Of a stretch of 64,000 bases of DNA, positions 27,513 through 36,085 are shown in pieces. The first letter of the stretch is position 1. Each line of letters begins with the position of its first letter. The notes beneath the pieces are model-generated. The model was not told the origin of the DNA and made no database searches. It saw only the letters and a list, made by a program, of their open reading frames with translations. The stretch is from Bacteroidales bacterium UBA6397 (GTDB lineage: Bacteria > Bacteroidota > Bacteroidia > Bacteroidales > UBA932). The position numbers and the translations under genes are program-made. Location of the stretch: the NCBI GenBank assembly GCA_002439875.1, contig DJQB01000030.1, positions 38,045 to 102,044 of the forward strand, given 5' to 3'.

Positions 27513-29561
27513 ATGAAAACCAACATACATCATTATATTCTCGCTGGCCTTATCTTATCAGGCTTCGCCCTTGTCTCCTGTAATGGCTATCTTGACAAGG
27601 AACCATTGTCTGCTATCGCTCCGGAGCAATATTTCAACAATGAAAGCGATCTTCAGGCTTATTGCAACGGCCGCTATACCGAAGTTCTGCCGAGCCATCA
27701 GAACTGGAGTTACGGAATCTATAGCGACAACGCCACAGATATAATGTCGGACATCTATCCTGACGCCAAGTACCAGAACGGAGACTGGAAGACAGATCTC
27801 AAGAACGACAACTACAAGTGGGAGAACATAACAACAATCAATTTTTTCTTCGACAACGTGCTTCCAAAATATGAGGCCGGCGGAATCAGTGGCAATCCGG
27901 CGAATGTGGCGCACTACATAGGTGAGATGTATTTCTTCCGGGCTTTTGAATACTTCAAGCGTATGAAACTGTTCGGAGACCTTCCGATTGTCACATCTTG
28001 CCTTCCTGATGAGACCGAGGCTTTGACAGACGCCAGCAAACGTGCCCCGCGCAATGAGGTCGCGCGTTTTATCCTTGAAGATCTTGACAAGGCGTACGAA
28101 CTTCTCAAGCAGTCAAAGATGGCGACAACCCGCGTCAACGCGAACACTGCCATGCTGCTGAAGAGCCGTGTCGCCCTTTATGAAGGCACGTTCGAGAAGA
28201 ATTTCGCCGGAACGGCATTTGTTCCCGGGACCTCAGAATGGCCTGGAAAATCAAAGGATTACAATTCCGGTTTCGCTTTTAAGTCTGGTTCTCCGGAGGC
28301 GGAGGTGAGATTCTTCCTCGAAGAGGCAGTGAAGGCAGCGGAGATTGTTGCGGAGGAGGCAAAAGGTTCTTTGATGACCAACACCGGAATCGTGCCGCAG
28401 GAAGAAGGCAAATCACTTGCGGATTACGAGTCGGAGAATCCTTGGCTTGCGATGTTCGGGTGTTCGGATTTGAGCAAGTACCCGGAGGTTCTTCTGTGGC
28501 GCCAGTACTCCAAGGCTTTAGGCATAAACCATAATGTCGTGGTCCAAGCTCAGAAAGGCAATCAGGGCATCGGCTCCACCCGTGGACTTGTCGATGGCTT
28601 CACAATGGCCAATGGTCTTCCTATTTACGCCTCCGGTTCGGGTTATCATGGGGACAACACCATACACGACGTCCGTCTTGACCGCGATCCGCGCCTTGTT
28701 GTTCTTCTAAAGGAACCCGGACAGAAGAACGTGCTTATCGCAAGCAGCGATGGCACCCACGCCAATCCTGTAGAGGGAATTCCTGCGTTTTGGGAGACAA
28801 GCAATGAGCAGAAGTATTCCACAGGCTATGCCCTCCGTAAAGGCAATACTCCGGATGCTGCGGAATGCGGCAATGGGCTGTGTTCGACCGCATGTCCCGT
28901 TTTCCGAAGTGTAGAGGCTCTTTTGAATTACATAGAGGCTTACTATGAGTTGAACGGGACGCTTGGCGGAAAATGCGATGAGTATTGGCGTGCGGTTCGT
29001 GGACGTCATACAGGTCTTGAGCAGGACTACAATGTCACTATTGACGCGACGGTTATGGACGAGGAGGCCAAAGGGGATTGGGGAGCCTACACGGCAGGTA
29101 AGATCATAGACCGTGTGCGCTACAACATCCGACGCGAACGCAGGAACGAACTGATGGCTGAGGGCTATCGCTGGGACGACCTCGTGCGTTGGCGCGCTCT
29201 TGACCAACTTATCACCGAGCCTCGCCACATAGAAGGATGCCATCTTTGGAATGCCGGAGATGAGATGATTGAATATTTCGCCAAATTCGGGTCAGGTGAT
29301 TATGCCGATCCTGCAAAGCTGAAGGCAAAGATCGAGAGTGTCGTGTCCAAAGCAAGCGAGAGTGAATATGTCCGTCCACATCGTGGCAACAACTCCACTC
29401 AGGTGGTCAACGGCCTGACTTGGCACATGGCCCACTATCTTCAGCCAATGCCTATCAAGCAGATGATGCTTACGGCACCGGACGGTGCCACAGTGTCGGA
29501 CTCTCCGCTTTATCAGAACCCTTATTGGCCTTCGCAGCCAAGCCAACCGGCGGAAAAGTGA
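27513..29561 (+). CDS. SusD-type surface glycan-binding lipoprotein, long
   Basis: This 682-residue lipoprotein starts 11 bases after susC. The lipobox ends at Cys23 (ALVSC) and the mature chain opens NGYLDKEPLSAIAPEQYF, typical of RagB/SusD. The late motif IRRERRNELMAEGYRWDDLVRW is the conserved C-terminal family signature. At 682 residues it is longer than most SusD proteins (500-600). The extra length is spread through the middle, suggesting inserted loops around the ligand site. It forms the lid of the importer. Confidence 0.94.
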   Translation: MKTNIHHYILAGLILSGFALVSCNGYLDKEPLSAIAPEQYFNNESDLQAYCNGRYTEVLPSHQNWSYGIYSDNATDIMSDIYPDAKYQNGDWKTDLKNDNYKWENITTINFFFDNVLPKYEAGGISGNPANVAHYIGEMYFFRAFEYFKRMKLFGDLPIVTSCLPDETEALTDASKRAPRNEVARFILEDLDKAYELLKQSKMATTRVNANTAMLLKSRVALYEGTFEKNFAGTAFVPGTSEWPGKSKDYNSGFAFKSGSPEAEVRFFLEEAVKAAEIVAEEAKGSLMTNTGIVPQEEGKSLADYESENPWLAMFGCSDLSKYPEVLLWRQYSKALGINHNVVVQAQKGNQGIGSTRGLVDGFTMANGLPIYASGSGYHGDNTIHDVRLDRDPRLVVLLKEPGQKNVLIASSDGTHANPVEGIPAFWETSNEQKYSTGYALRKGNTPDAAECGNGLCSTACPVFRSVEALLNYIEAYYELNGTLGGKCDEYWRAVRGRHTGLEQDYNVTIDATVMDEEAKGDWGAYTAGKIIDRVRYNIRRERRNELMAEGYRWDDLVRWRALDQLITEPRHIEGCHLWNAGDEMIEYFAKFGSGDYADPAKLKAKIESVVSKASESEYVRPHRGNNSTQVVNGLTWHMAHYLQPMPIKQMMLTAPDGATVSDSPLYQNPYWPSQPSQPAEK

Positions 29562-29568
29562 TCGTGCT

Positions 29569-31113
29569 ATGAGGAGAATAGTTGCGACTGTCAGCCTGTT
29601 GATCTGTCTGTCAGCGGCTGCACAACAGAAAATAGTGTTCAACGTTAATCCTGGACTGCGATATCAACAGATAGACTGTTTTGGGGCTTCTGATGCGTGG
29701 AGCATGCGTTTTATTGGTGAGATGCCGGAGCCTGTGCGGGATGATGTCGCCAGATTGCTGTTTAGTCCGGAATTTGACGACAATGGAACCCCCGAAGGTA
29801 TCGGCCTCAGTATCTGGCGTTTCAATATTGGAGCCGGAAGTGTGGAACAAGGAGATGACAGTCAGATCAACCACGGAACAAGGACGGAATGCTTCCTTAA
29901 CGCTGACGGGACCTACGACTGGAATAAGCAGCTTGGGCAGCGGAACTTTCTTAAACTGGCAAAGCGGTATGGAGTGCCATATTTGTTGGGTTTTCTGAAT
30001 TCACCGCCTGTGCATTACACAAAAAACGGCCTTGCCACCAACACAGGACGCGATGGGACATTCAATCTCAAGGACGATTATTATGATGATTTCGCCAAAT
30101 TTATGGCTGATGTGGTTGATGGACTGAAAACGCACGATGATGTGACTCTTGATTACATCTCACCCGTGAATGAGCCTGATGGCGGTTGGAACTGGCAAGG
30201 TCCAAAGCAGGAAGGGTCTCCGGCGACTAAATATGAGATAGCCAGACTTGCTCGCATCCTCGACAGCGAGTTGCGGTCACGAGGATCCGATACTAAGATA
30301 ATAGTCCCGGAATCTTGTGATTACAGGTGCATGATGTCAACTCACGGGACTGGGCCTGAGCGAGGGTATGAAATCCAGTCGTTCTTTTCTTCCGACAGTA
30401 CAGACACTTATCTTGGCAATCTTGGCAATCTGCCAAGACTGATGGCTGGACACAGTTATTGGACAAACACTCCGGTCGAGTTTATGAAAGAGTGCCGCAA
30501 GGCTCTTCGGGACTCTCTGCGGAAATATGATGTCGGCTTTTGGCAAAGCGAAGTTTGCATAATGGGTAATGATGAAGAGATAGGAGGTGGAGGAGGTTAC
30601 GACCGCACTATGAAGACGGCTCTGTATGTTGCCAGAATGGTGCACCACGACCTCGTCTTTGCTGATGCGAGAAGCTGGCAGTGGTGGAGAGCGGTTGGAG
30701 GAGACTACAAGGATGGACTGCTTTTCCAATACCGAAGCCCGGGGGCGGTTTGTGACACAATAGTGGACTCAAAACTTTTATGGTCATTCGGCAATTACAG
30801 CAGGTTCATCCGGCCGGGGGCGGAACGACTGTGTGTGACACGCGGTGAATCCCGAGATCCGGACAGCGCCACAGACCCTTGGGGATTGATGTGCTCTGCT
30901 TTCCGCAACAAGGACGGACGCAATGTGATTGTCGTGATTAATTATGGCGACAGTGACGAGACTATCACTGTCAGTGGAGTGAAATCCGGTTCATGGAGCC
31001 TATACCGTACTTCTGATGTGGCGGAAGAGTCACTCGCTTTTGTGGGAAAGCATAAGCATTTAAACTCCATAACGATCCCCAAACGATCAATAACTACTTT
31101 CGTTAGCCGATAG
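29569..31113 (+). CDS. Glycoside hydrolase family 30 enzyme
   Basis: This 514-residue secreted enzyme starts at the ATG at 29569, 7 bases after the susD stop, and has a signal peptide ending in AAAQQ. The fold is a TIM barrel plus a C-terminal beta-sandwich, the GH30 layout. The acid/base is Glu near residue 202 in SPVNEPDGGWNWQG, and the nucleophile is Glu near 327 in FWQSEVCIMG. The N-terminal QIDCFGASDAWS is also typical. GH30 includes endo-beta-1,6-galactanases as well as glucosidases and xylanases. The neighbouring exo-galactanase-type and GH35 domains favour beta-1,6-galactan side chains of type II arabinogalactan as the substrate, which is inference. Confidence 0.88.
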   Translation: MRRIVATVSLLICLSAAAQQKIVFNVNPGLRYQQIDCFGASDAWSMRFIGEMPEPVRDDVARLLFSPEFDDNGTPEGIGLSIWRFNIGAGSVEQGDDSQINHGTRTECFLNADGTYDWNKQLGQRNFLKLAKRYGVPYLLGFLNSPPVHYTKNGLATNTGRDGTFNLKDDYYDDFAKFMADVVDGLKTHDDVTLDYISPVNEPDGGWNWQGPKQEGSPATKYEIARLARILDSELRSRGSDTKIIVPESCDYRCMMSTHGTGPERGYEIQSFFSSDSTDTYLGNLGNLPRLMAGHSYWTNTPVEFMKECRKALRDSLRKYDVGFWQSEVCIMGNDEEIGGGGGYDRTMKTALYVARMVHHDLVFADARSWQWWRAVGGDYKDGLLFQYRSPGAVCDTIVDSKLLWSFGNYSRFIRPGAERLCVTRGESRDPDSATDPWGLMCSAFRNKDGRNVIVVINYGDSDETITVSGVKSGSWSLYRTSDVAEESLAFVGKHKHLNSITIPKRSITTFVSR

Positions 31114-31130
31114 TACAATATAGAAAAAAA

Positions 31131-34100
31131 ATGAAACTCATAAAATTTTTAAAGATTACCGTGCTTCTCCTGATGTTGACACACACTTTGGGAAGCCATG
31201 CCAAGGACATAGTGAACGGGGAGATATGGCTGGACACCTCCGGCAATCCGATCAACGCCCATGGTGGAGGCATAATGTACCACAATGGCAGATACTATTG
31301 GTACGGTGAGTATAAGAAAGACAAGACCGTCCTTCCGGAAGGTGCCGGATGGGAAAGTTACCGCACGGATGTCACGGGAGTGTCTTGCTACTCGTCCACT
31401 GATCTGGTCAACTGGACATTTGAGAGGATCGTGCTTCCGGCTGTGACTGATGACCCGTCACACGACCTCCATCCATCCAAGGTGCTTGAGCGTCCCAAGG
31501 TTGTCTACAACTCCAAGACCGGAAAGTTTGTGATGTGGGCTCACGTGGAAAGCGCAGACTACGGAAAGGCCACGGCGGGAGTCGCTGTGAGTGACTCCCC
31601 GACCGGGCTGTTCACCTATCTTGGGTCTTTTCGTCCGAACAACGCTATGAGCCGTGACCAGACAATATTTGTCGATGATGACGGCAAGGCTTACCAATTC
31701 GCAGCTTCGGAGAACAACCAGACTCTTTACATCAATGAGTTGACGGAGGATTACTTGCGTCCTACCGGGCGTTTCACGCGTAATTTTGTCGGACAAAGCC
31801 GCGAGGCTCCGGCTGTCTTCAAGAAAGACGGAAAGTACTATATGATTACATCCGGTTGCACCGGCTGGGATCCGAACACGGCTGAACTTGCTGTCGCTGA
31901 CTCTATTATGGGTGTCTGGACTATGGCGGGCAATCCGTGCGCAGGTAAGGATGCCGATAAGACTTTCTATGCGCAAAGCACTTATGTGCAGCAAATCTAC
32001 GGCAGTAAGAATCTGTACGTCGCGATGTTCGACAGATGGAACAAGTATAATCTGGAGGATTCACGTTATGTATGGCTGCCGGTCTTGTTTGACAATGGCG
32101 GTGTGAGTATCCCGTGGCGTGAGAAGTGGAGTCCTGACGAATTTGCCGGGCGGGAAAGATTCGAGGCGGGAGATTCGACTTTCCTGCTCAATGGCAGGCC
32201 ATTCATCGTAAAGGCGGCGGAGCTTCACTATCCGCGCATTCCAAAGGAGTATTGGGATCATCGTATCAAGATGTGCAAGGCTTTGGGAATGAACACTGTC
32301 TGCCTGTATGTGTTTTGGAATTCCCACGAAGCGGAAGAGGGACGGTTCGATTTTTCGGGTCAGAATGACCTCCGGGAGTTTGTCGGGCTCTGCGAGGCGA
32401 ACGATTTGAAGGTCATTCTCCGCCCCGGCCCTTATGTCTGCGCTGAGTGGGAGATGGGAGGACTACCGTGGTGGCTGCTTAAGAAGAAGGACATCCGTCT
32501 GAGGGAGAATGATCCATACTTCCTTGAGAAAGTCGATATTTTCCAGAAAAAAATAGCGGAGCAGGTCGGAGATCTCACGATCGACAAAGGCGGCCCGATC
32601 ATAATGGTTCAGGTTGAGAATGAATACGGTTCTTACGGCATAGACAAGCAGTACGTTTCCGCAATACGTGACATCATCCGCAAGCATTTCGGCAGCGACA
32701 TCACGCTTTTCCAGTGCGACTGGTCCTCCAATTTTCTGAACAACGGCCTCAATGATTTGGTATGGACCATCAATTTCGGTACGGGGGCGGACATCGACCA
32801 ACAGTTTGCTCCGTTGAGGAAGGCGCGCCCGAATTCTCCTCTGATGTGTTCGGAGTTTTGGAGCGGATGGTTTGACAAATGGGGAGCCGGTCATGAGGTG
32901 CGGCCAGCTAAGGATATGATCGCCGGGATTGACGAAATGCTGTCCAAAGGCATATCCTTTTCACTGTATATGACGCACGGAGGTACGAACTGGGGGCATT
33001 GGGCAGGTGCGAATTCGCCAGGATTCGCTCCTGATGTCACCTCCTACGACTATGACGCTCCGATAAGCGAGTCTGGTCAGACGACAGAAAAGTATTGGGC
33101 GCTGAGGGAAACCTTGGCCAAGTATCAAGACGGTGAGAGGCAGGCTCCTGTTCCCCCGGCTATTAAAACGATGGAAGTCAAGAGGTTCGATTTTACGGAA
33201 GTCGCACCCCTGCATGAGAACCTTCCATCGCCCAAATCGGATGTCGACATCAAGACTATGGAGGAATATGACCAAGGCTTTGGATCGATCTTGTATCGTA
33301 CAACCCTCCCGGAATTGGATGTGCCGACATTGCTTACTGTGAGCGAGGCCCATGATTTCGCTCAGATATTCATTGACGGTGAGTATGTCGGCAAGCTCGA
33401 CCGCCGCAACGGTGAGCGGGAGTTGATGATCCCGCCTTGTAGGAATGATGCCTGTCTTGAGATCCTCGTTGAGGCTATGGGGCGCATCAATTTCGGACGT
33501 GCGATCAAGGATTACAAGGGAATCACTGACAAGGTGACGCTGACTGCTGAGGTTGAAGGTCACAAATGGGAGAGTGTCCTCCGGAATTGGCAAGTCTACA
33601 ACATAGCGGATGAATACCAGACTTACGCATCGATGAGATATCGTCCGATATCAGAAAAGGACAGATCCGGAGACAGGATGGTCAGGGGGGCATATCGTGC
33701 CACCTTCAACATCAAAGGAAAACCTTCTGATACCTTTCTCAATTTCGAGACATGGGGTAAGGGGCTGGTCTATGTCAACGGTCACCCTCTTGGCCGCATC
33801 TGGGAAATAGGTCCGCAACAGACCCTCTATATGCCGGGATGCTGGTTGAGGAAAGGTGTCAATGAGATTATCGTGTTTGACATACTCGGTCCTCGCGAGG
33901 CTTCTTCAGAGGGATTGCCGGAACCGAAACTGGACCAGCTTCTTGTAAAGAAACGTAAGACTCATCGTGAGGAAGGCCAGACACTTGACCTCAGCAACGA
34001 GGTGCCTGCCTATTCAGGAACATTCAGTCCTGGCGGGGGATGGCAAGAGGTGAGGTTCGGTGCCACGGTTAAGGGTCGGTACGTCTGTGTCGAAGCCCTG

Positions 34101-34436
34101 AACTCCATCAACGGGAGTGAAAACGCCGCGATTGCTGAGATGTATTTGCTGAACAGCAAGGGTGAGCGCCTGCCTCGTGAGCCTTGGACAGTCCTATATG
34201 CTGACAGTGAGGATTTGGACGGAGGAAACCATTCCGCTGACAAGTCTTTTGATCTTCAGGAGTCAACCTATTGGCAGACTGTTCCAGGAATGGCTTTCCC
34301 TCACACCATTGTCATAGACCTCGGTGCGTCACAAGACATTTCTGGATTCCAGTATCTTCCCCGTATGGAGGAAGGTGTCCCAGGTGCTGTCAGTGATTTC
34401 AGAATCTACGTGAAGGATCGTCCATTCATATATTAG
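31131..34436 (+). CDS. GH43-GH35-C-terminal beta-domain fusion, galactan-degrading
   Basis: This 1101-residue secreted protein has two catalytic modules. Residues about 28-335 are a GH43 five-blade propeller most like the exo-beta-1,3-galactanase subfamily (GH43_24). At the place of the usual catalytic base Asp it reads INAHGGGIMYHNGRYYWYGE, as known for that subfamily, with Asp in MSRDQTIFVDDDG and the acid Glu in SREAPAVFK. Residues about 345-690 are a GH35 beta-galactosidase (LHYPRIPKEYW; acid/base in QVENEYGSYG near 496; nucleophile in CSEFWSGW near 575). Beta domains follow, ending in an F5/8-like (CBM32-type) module of about 140 residues. It could remove galactose stepwise from a beta-1,3-galactan backbone and from beta-linked side chains. 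Confidence 0.9.
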   Translation: MKLIKFLKITVLLLMLTHTLGSHAKDIVNGEIWLDTSGNPINAHGGGIMYHNGRYYWYGEYKKDKTVLPEGAGWESYRTDVTGVSCYSSTDLVNWTFERIVLPAVTDDPSHDLHPSKVLERPKVVYNSKTGKFVMWAHVESADYGKATAGVAVSDSPTGLFTYLGSFRPNNAMSRDQTIFVDDDGKAYQFAASENNQTLYINELTEDYLRPTGRFTRNFVGQSREAPAVFKKDGKYYMITSGCTGWDPNTAELAVADSIMGVWTMAGNPCAGKDADKTFYAQSTYVQQIYGSKNLYVAMFDRWNKYNLEDSRYVWLPVLFDNGGVSIPWREKWSPDEFAGRERFEAGDSTFLLNGRPFIVKAAELHYPRIPKEYWDHRIKMCKALGMNTVCLYVFWNSHEAEEGRFDFSGQNDLREFVGLCEANDLKVILRPGPYVCAEWEMGGLPWWLLKKKDIRLRENDPYFLEKVDIFQKKIAEQVGDLTIDKGGPIIMVQVENEYGSYGIDKQYVSAIRDIIRKHFGSDITLFQCDWSSNFLNNGLNDLVWTINFGTGADIDQQFAPLRKARPNSPLMCSEFWSGWFDKWGAGHEVRPAKDMIAGIDEMLSKGISFSLYMTHGGTNWGHWAGANSPGFAPDVTSYDYDAPISESGQTTEKYWALRETLAKYQDGERQAPVPPAIKTMEVKRFDFTEVAPLHENLPSPKSDVDIKTMEEYDQGFGSILYRTTLPELDVPTLLTVSEAHDFAQIFIDGEYVGKLDRRNGERELMIPPCRNDACLEILVEAMGRINFGRAIKDYKGITDKVTLTAEVEGHKWESVLRNWQVYNIADEYQTYASMRYRPISEKDRSGDRMVRGAYRATFNIKGKPSDTFLNFETWGKGLVYVNGHPLGRIWEIGPQQTLYMPGCWLRKGVNEIIVFDILGPREASSEGLPEPKLDQLLVKKRKTHREEGQTLDLSNEVPAYSGTFSPGGGWQEVRFGATVKGRYVCVEALNSINGSENAAIAEMYLLNSKGERLPREPWTVLYADSEDLDGGNHSADKSFDLQESTYWQTVPGMAFPHTIVIDLGASQDISGFQYLPRMEEGVPGAVSDFRIYVKDRPFIY

Positions 34437-34466
34437 GCTTATACAATCCGGCACAAAAATTAAAAG

Positions 34467-34500
34467 AGGGAGGCTAAAGACTTTAGCCTCCCTTTCTATT
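34467..34500 (+). terminator. Intrinsic terminator after the PUL
   Basis: A perfect 13-bp inverted repeat (AGGGAGGCTAAAG with CTTTAGCCTCCCT) with a single central base is followed by TTCTATTCT. It lies 30 bases past the fusion enzyme stop. Confidence 0.85.
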
Positions 34501-34570
34501 CTATATTCGTGGAACACTACTTGCCGGCGAGGCGTAAGCATTCGAGGAAGTACGTGCGTCGATAAAGTTT

Positions 34571-34615
34571 GACTGCAACTTGCATCAGTGTGATGCCGAT
34601 TGCAGTCTTTTTATG
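34571..34615. terminator. Second hairpin, terminator-like
   Basis: Nested stems GACTGCAA/TTGCAGTC and GCATCA/TGATGC form a long hairpin. On the plus strand it ends in TTTTTAT. It also sits directly past the stop of the IS66 relic on the minus strand and may belong to that element. Confidence 0.5.
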
Positions 34616-34824
34616 GGAGTGTGATATTGGTTCGAGTCGCTGTGGGCAGACCTCCGCTCACCACCGGAATGAACCCTTCCGGAACATCGTGTCTGGCGTA
34701 CTTCCGTTTCCACCAGAAGTACTGGCTTGCGGGGATCCCCCCTTTCCTCCATGACCTTCTTGACCGGTTCCCCTTGCTCCAGGCTCGCGGCCTGGATCTC
34801 TTCGATTTGTTCGCGTGTTAGCAT
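34611..34824 (-). pseudogene. IS66-family accessory protein TnpA, frameshifted relic
   Basis: Reading leftward from the ATG at 34824, the sequence gives MLTREQIEEIQAASLEQGEP and then VKKVMEERG. After a run of six G (C-run 34737-34742 on the plus strand) the frame is lost. Reading on in the next frame gives IPASQYFWWKRKYARHDVPE and then GFIPVVSGGLP, up to a stop at 34611. The two parts together match the small TnpA/OrfA accessory protein of IS66 elements. One extra G explains the break. No TnpB or TnpC transposase gene is next to it, so this is a remnant. A sequencing error in the homopolymer cannot be excluded. Confidence 0.75.
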
Positions 34825-34983
34825 ATGACTTTGTATTTTCGGCAAAGTTATATCACGCTGGAGACAGATGACAGTCGTACTTTGTCGGATGCTTACGGCG
34901 TTTCTGGCACGAAAAAAGCACCGGACTTCCAGCGCTTTAATCATAAGTTATTGAAAATCAATCAATAATGTTTCAATAATACC

Positions 34984-35205
34984 TTAATATTCCTCCTCGT
35001 TAAAGAAGAAATCATCCTTTGTAGGATAATCCGGCCAGATGTCTTCGATGGATTCGTAGACTTCACCGTCATCCTCAAGTTCGGTTAGATTCTCGATGAC
35101 CTCCTCGGGGGCGCCGGAGCGGTTGGCATAGTCGATAAGTTCTTCCTTTGACGCTGGCCATGGAGCGTCGTCCAGGCTGCTGGCAAGTTCAAGTGTCCAA
35201 TACAT
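34984..35205 (-). CDS. DUF2795-like small acidic protein
   Basis: This 73-residue protein is strongly acidic. The segment WPASKEELIDYANRSGAPEE followed by VIENL is the DUF2795 core, and the tail IWPDYPTKDDFFFNEEEY is characteristic of a small conserved Bacteroidetes protein. The frame opens at a TTG at 35217; the ATG at 35203-35205 is preferred, as homologues begin MYWTLELA. The start codon lies within a GAATATG motif. The biochemical role is unknown. A small hairpin (GTCGC-AAAAA-GCGAC, 35253-35267) lies in its leader. Confidence 0.85.
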   Translation of the reverse strand: MYWTLELASSLDDAPWPASKEELIDYANRSGAPEEVIENLTELEDDGEVYESIEDIWPDYPTKDDFFFNEEEY

Positions 35206-35278
35206 ATTCGTGAACAATTAAATTGTTAATAATCATTAATATAAATCTAAAAGTCGCAAAAAGCGACCCTAATGACCT

Positions 35279-35286
35279 CAAAGATA
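35279..35286 (-). promoter_or_regulatory. -7 promoter box for the DUF2795 gene
   Basis: The minus strand reads TATCTTTG, 73 bases before the ATG. The -33 region is weak. Confidence 0.35.
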
Positions 35287-35319
35287 TGCAAAAAATCATA
35301 ACAATAAGTATTTTTTGCC

Positions 35320-35327
35320 TAATTTTG
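35320..35327 (+). promoter_or_regulatory. -7 promoter box for folE
   Basis: TAATTTTG matches TAnnTTTG, 52 bases before the folE ATG. It excludes the longer frame that opens with a TTG at 35341. No TTG is seen at -33. Confidence 0.45.
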
Positions 35328-35379
35328 TAGACCTGGAAGGTTGTCTCAACAACCGTACCAAAAAGAAGAGCTTAAGTAT

Positions 35380-35967
35380 ATGCCATACGAGAAAAAGGAA
35401 ATATACGAGAAAAATACAACCGCCGAAATCGCCACGCACGTCAAGGAGATTCTCCGGCTATTAGGCGAAAGCCCTGACAGAGAGGGACTTGTGAAGACTC
35501 CAGAGAGAGTGGCGAAGGCGCTTCAGTTCCTCACGCAGGGATATTCACAGGACGGAGCGGAGATCATCCGGTCCGCCATATTCGATGAAGAGTACCGTCA
35601 GATGGTGCTGGTGAAGGACATAGAGCTTTACTCCACCTGCGAGCATCATATGATGCCGTTCCTGGGAAAGTGCCACGTGGCGTATATTCCCAATGGCAAG
35701 ATAACGGGGCTGAGCAAGGTGGCGAGGGTCGTGGAGACTTTCGCACGGCGGCTTCAGGTGCAGGAGAGGCTTACTGTACAGATCCGGGACTGCATCGACA
35801 ACGCGCTGCATCCGCTCGGGGTAGCTGTCGTGATCGAGGCGATGCACACCTGTATGTCGGTCAGGGGGGTGCAGAAGGCCAATGCCACGACCACAACATC
35901 CGCATTCTCAGGGGCTTTTCTGACCTCGGCGCGAACGAGAAATGAGTTTCTGAACCTAATTAAATAA
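35380..35967 (+). CDS. folE: GTP cyclohydrolase I
   Basis: This 195-residue enzyme converts GTP to dihydroneopterin triphosphate, the first step of folate (pterin) synthesis. The zinc and catalytic residues are visible: CEHHMMPFLGKCHVAYIPNG with the Cys and His ligands, then HTCMSVRGV with the second Cys. The substrate motif SKVARVVETFARRLQVQERL is complete. The ATG at 35380 is used because the TTG at 35341 would add a 13-residue extension and sits just past the promoter box. Length is normal. The next gene, trpS, is 118 bases away. Confidence 0.97.
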   Translation: MPYEKKEIYEKNTTAEIATHVKEILRLLGESPDREGLVKTPERVAKALQFLTQGYSQDGAEIIRSAIFDEEYRQMVLVKDIELYSTCEHHMMPFLGKCHVAYIPNGKITGLSKVARVVETFARRLQVQERLTVQIRDCIDNALHPLGVAVVIEAMHTCMSVRGVQKANATTTTSAFSGAFLTSARTRNEFLNLIK

Positions 35968-36085
35968 AACAATACAGACTTTAATGGCATGATTTGGCTG
36001 AAGGGGTAAAATACCAGGATCAGATTTCAATATCAGGCTAAAAGATAAGACGACAATATATTAACGAACTAAAAAAACATAAGAT

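Noticed and set aside
34585..34944. 119-codon minus-strand open frame as an intact gene
   Set aside because: Only the part after the ATG at 34824 resembles a protein family, and its continuation lies in another frame, so it is scored as a frameshifted IS66 relic.
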